A stretch of 64,000 bases of DNA, from positions 62,001 to 126,000 of the forward strand of contig NZ_JACJOT010000006.1 of assembly GCF_014695715.1 (NCBI RefSeq), in the 5' to 3' direction. Made by a program: the position numbers and the translations under genes. How positions within the stretch are numbered: the stretch's first letter is position 1; each line of letters begins with the position of its first letter. The notes beneath the pieces were generated by a model. It had not been told where the DNA came from, made no database searches, and worked only from the letters and a program-made list of their open reading frames with translations. This stretch comes from Microcoleus sp. FACHB-68 (GTDB lineage: Bacteria > Cyanobacteriota > Cyanobacteriia > Cyanobacteriales > Oscillatoriaceae). Below are positions 63,985 through 64,000 of the stretch, piece by piece.

Positions 63985-64000
63985 ATCTCTGAATTTTGAA

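Noticed and set aside
1-64000. tRNA, rRNA, tmRNA and RNase P RNA genes
   Set aside because: Read through the gaps on both strands for T-loop and anticodon-arm patterns and for known conserved RNA motifs; none found.

Overview
The window is chromosomal DNA from a cyanobacterium, most likely a filamentous Oscillatoriales-type genome. The evidence is an NDH-1 subunit (ndhD), a PUCC-family transporter, DUF2605/DUF2973 neighbours, a PEP-CTERM secreted protease, a cyanobacteriochrome GAF domain, and heptameric repeats of the kind common in filamentous cyanobacteria. A GCCGGC/GCCGGT/ACCGGC core recurs throughout coding and non-coding DNA. No tRNA, rRNA or CRISPR array was seen.

Region 1 (1-10142). 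A SUI1-like factor converges on a LOV-PAS histidine kinase with a canonical flavin-binding cysteine. Next come ndhD and a minus-strand run that reads, in transcription order: an amino-acid-permease-like membrane domain fused to PAS and histidine kinase (7224-10142), a single-domain response regulator, a receiver-kinase hybrid, and thrB. Spacing is tight (17, 34 and about 18 bp), so this looks like one unit linking a transporter-shaped sensor to a threonine-pathway enzyme. It is the best candidate here for an undescribed system.

Region 2 (10906-34471) is mostly housekeeping and metabolism: thrS, DUF2605 and DUF2973 genes, a ChaN-like protein, inositol-phosphatase and PUCC genes, an aldo/keto reductase, an ICMT-like methyltransferase, a glycogen-debranching-type enzyme, GNAT, a flavin monooxygenase, an MFS exporter with an extra C-terminal domain, an HD-like metalloprotein, a double-ATPase ABC protein, a possible PatD-type protein and relA/spoT. 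The gap at 27718-28746 holds what looks like the 5' half of a group II intron without reverse transcriptase. A 55-codon gene candidate lies at 24820-24987.

Region 3 (34546-45225) is a signalling block on the minus strand: a ten-PAS/GAF kinase, an Rcp1-type response regulator, a receiver-cyanobacteriochrome-GAF kinase and a receiver-PAS kinase. Two of the three junctions overlap (the regulator with the ten-PAS kinase, and the two receiver-led kinases with each other). The two receiver-led kinases share closely similar receiver domains, which suggests duplication.

Region 4 (45479-64000) carries a VOC protein, a divergent sigma-like protein, a membrane HExxH protein, a secreted Cys-motif peptide, a toxin-antitoxin island (AbrB-type antitoxin with a broken PIN toxin, then an intact MNT-HEPN pair), an RppB-like kinase, the PEP-CTERM protease, a large GH15/phosphorylase-kinase-like protein, a TagA/WecG glycosyltransferase, a second double-ATPase ABC protein, two tandem paralogues of unknown function, and pdxJ, whose TTG start is backed by a strong ribosome binding site.

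Several coding ends and linkers are made of, or run into, low-complexity or tandem-repeat DNA (20 kb, 30.4 kb, 35.35 kb, 58.5 kb), so repeat spread is still reshaping genes here.
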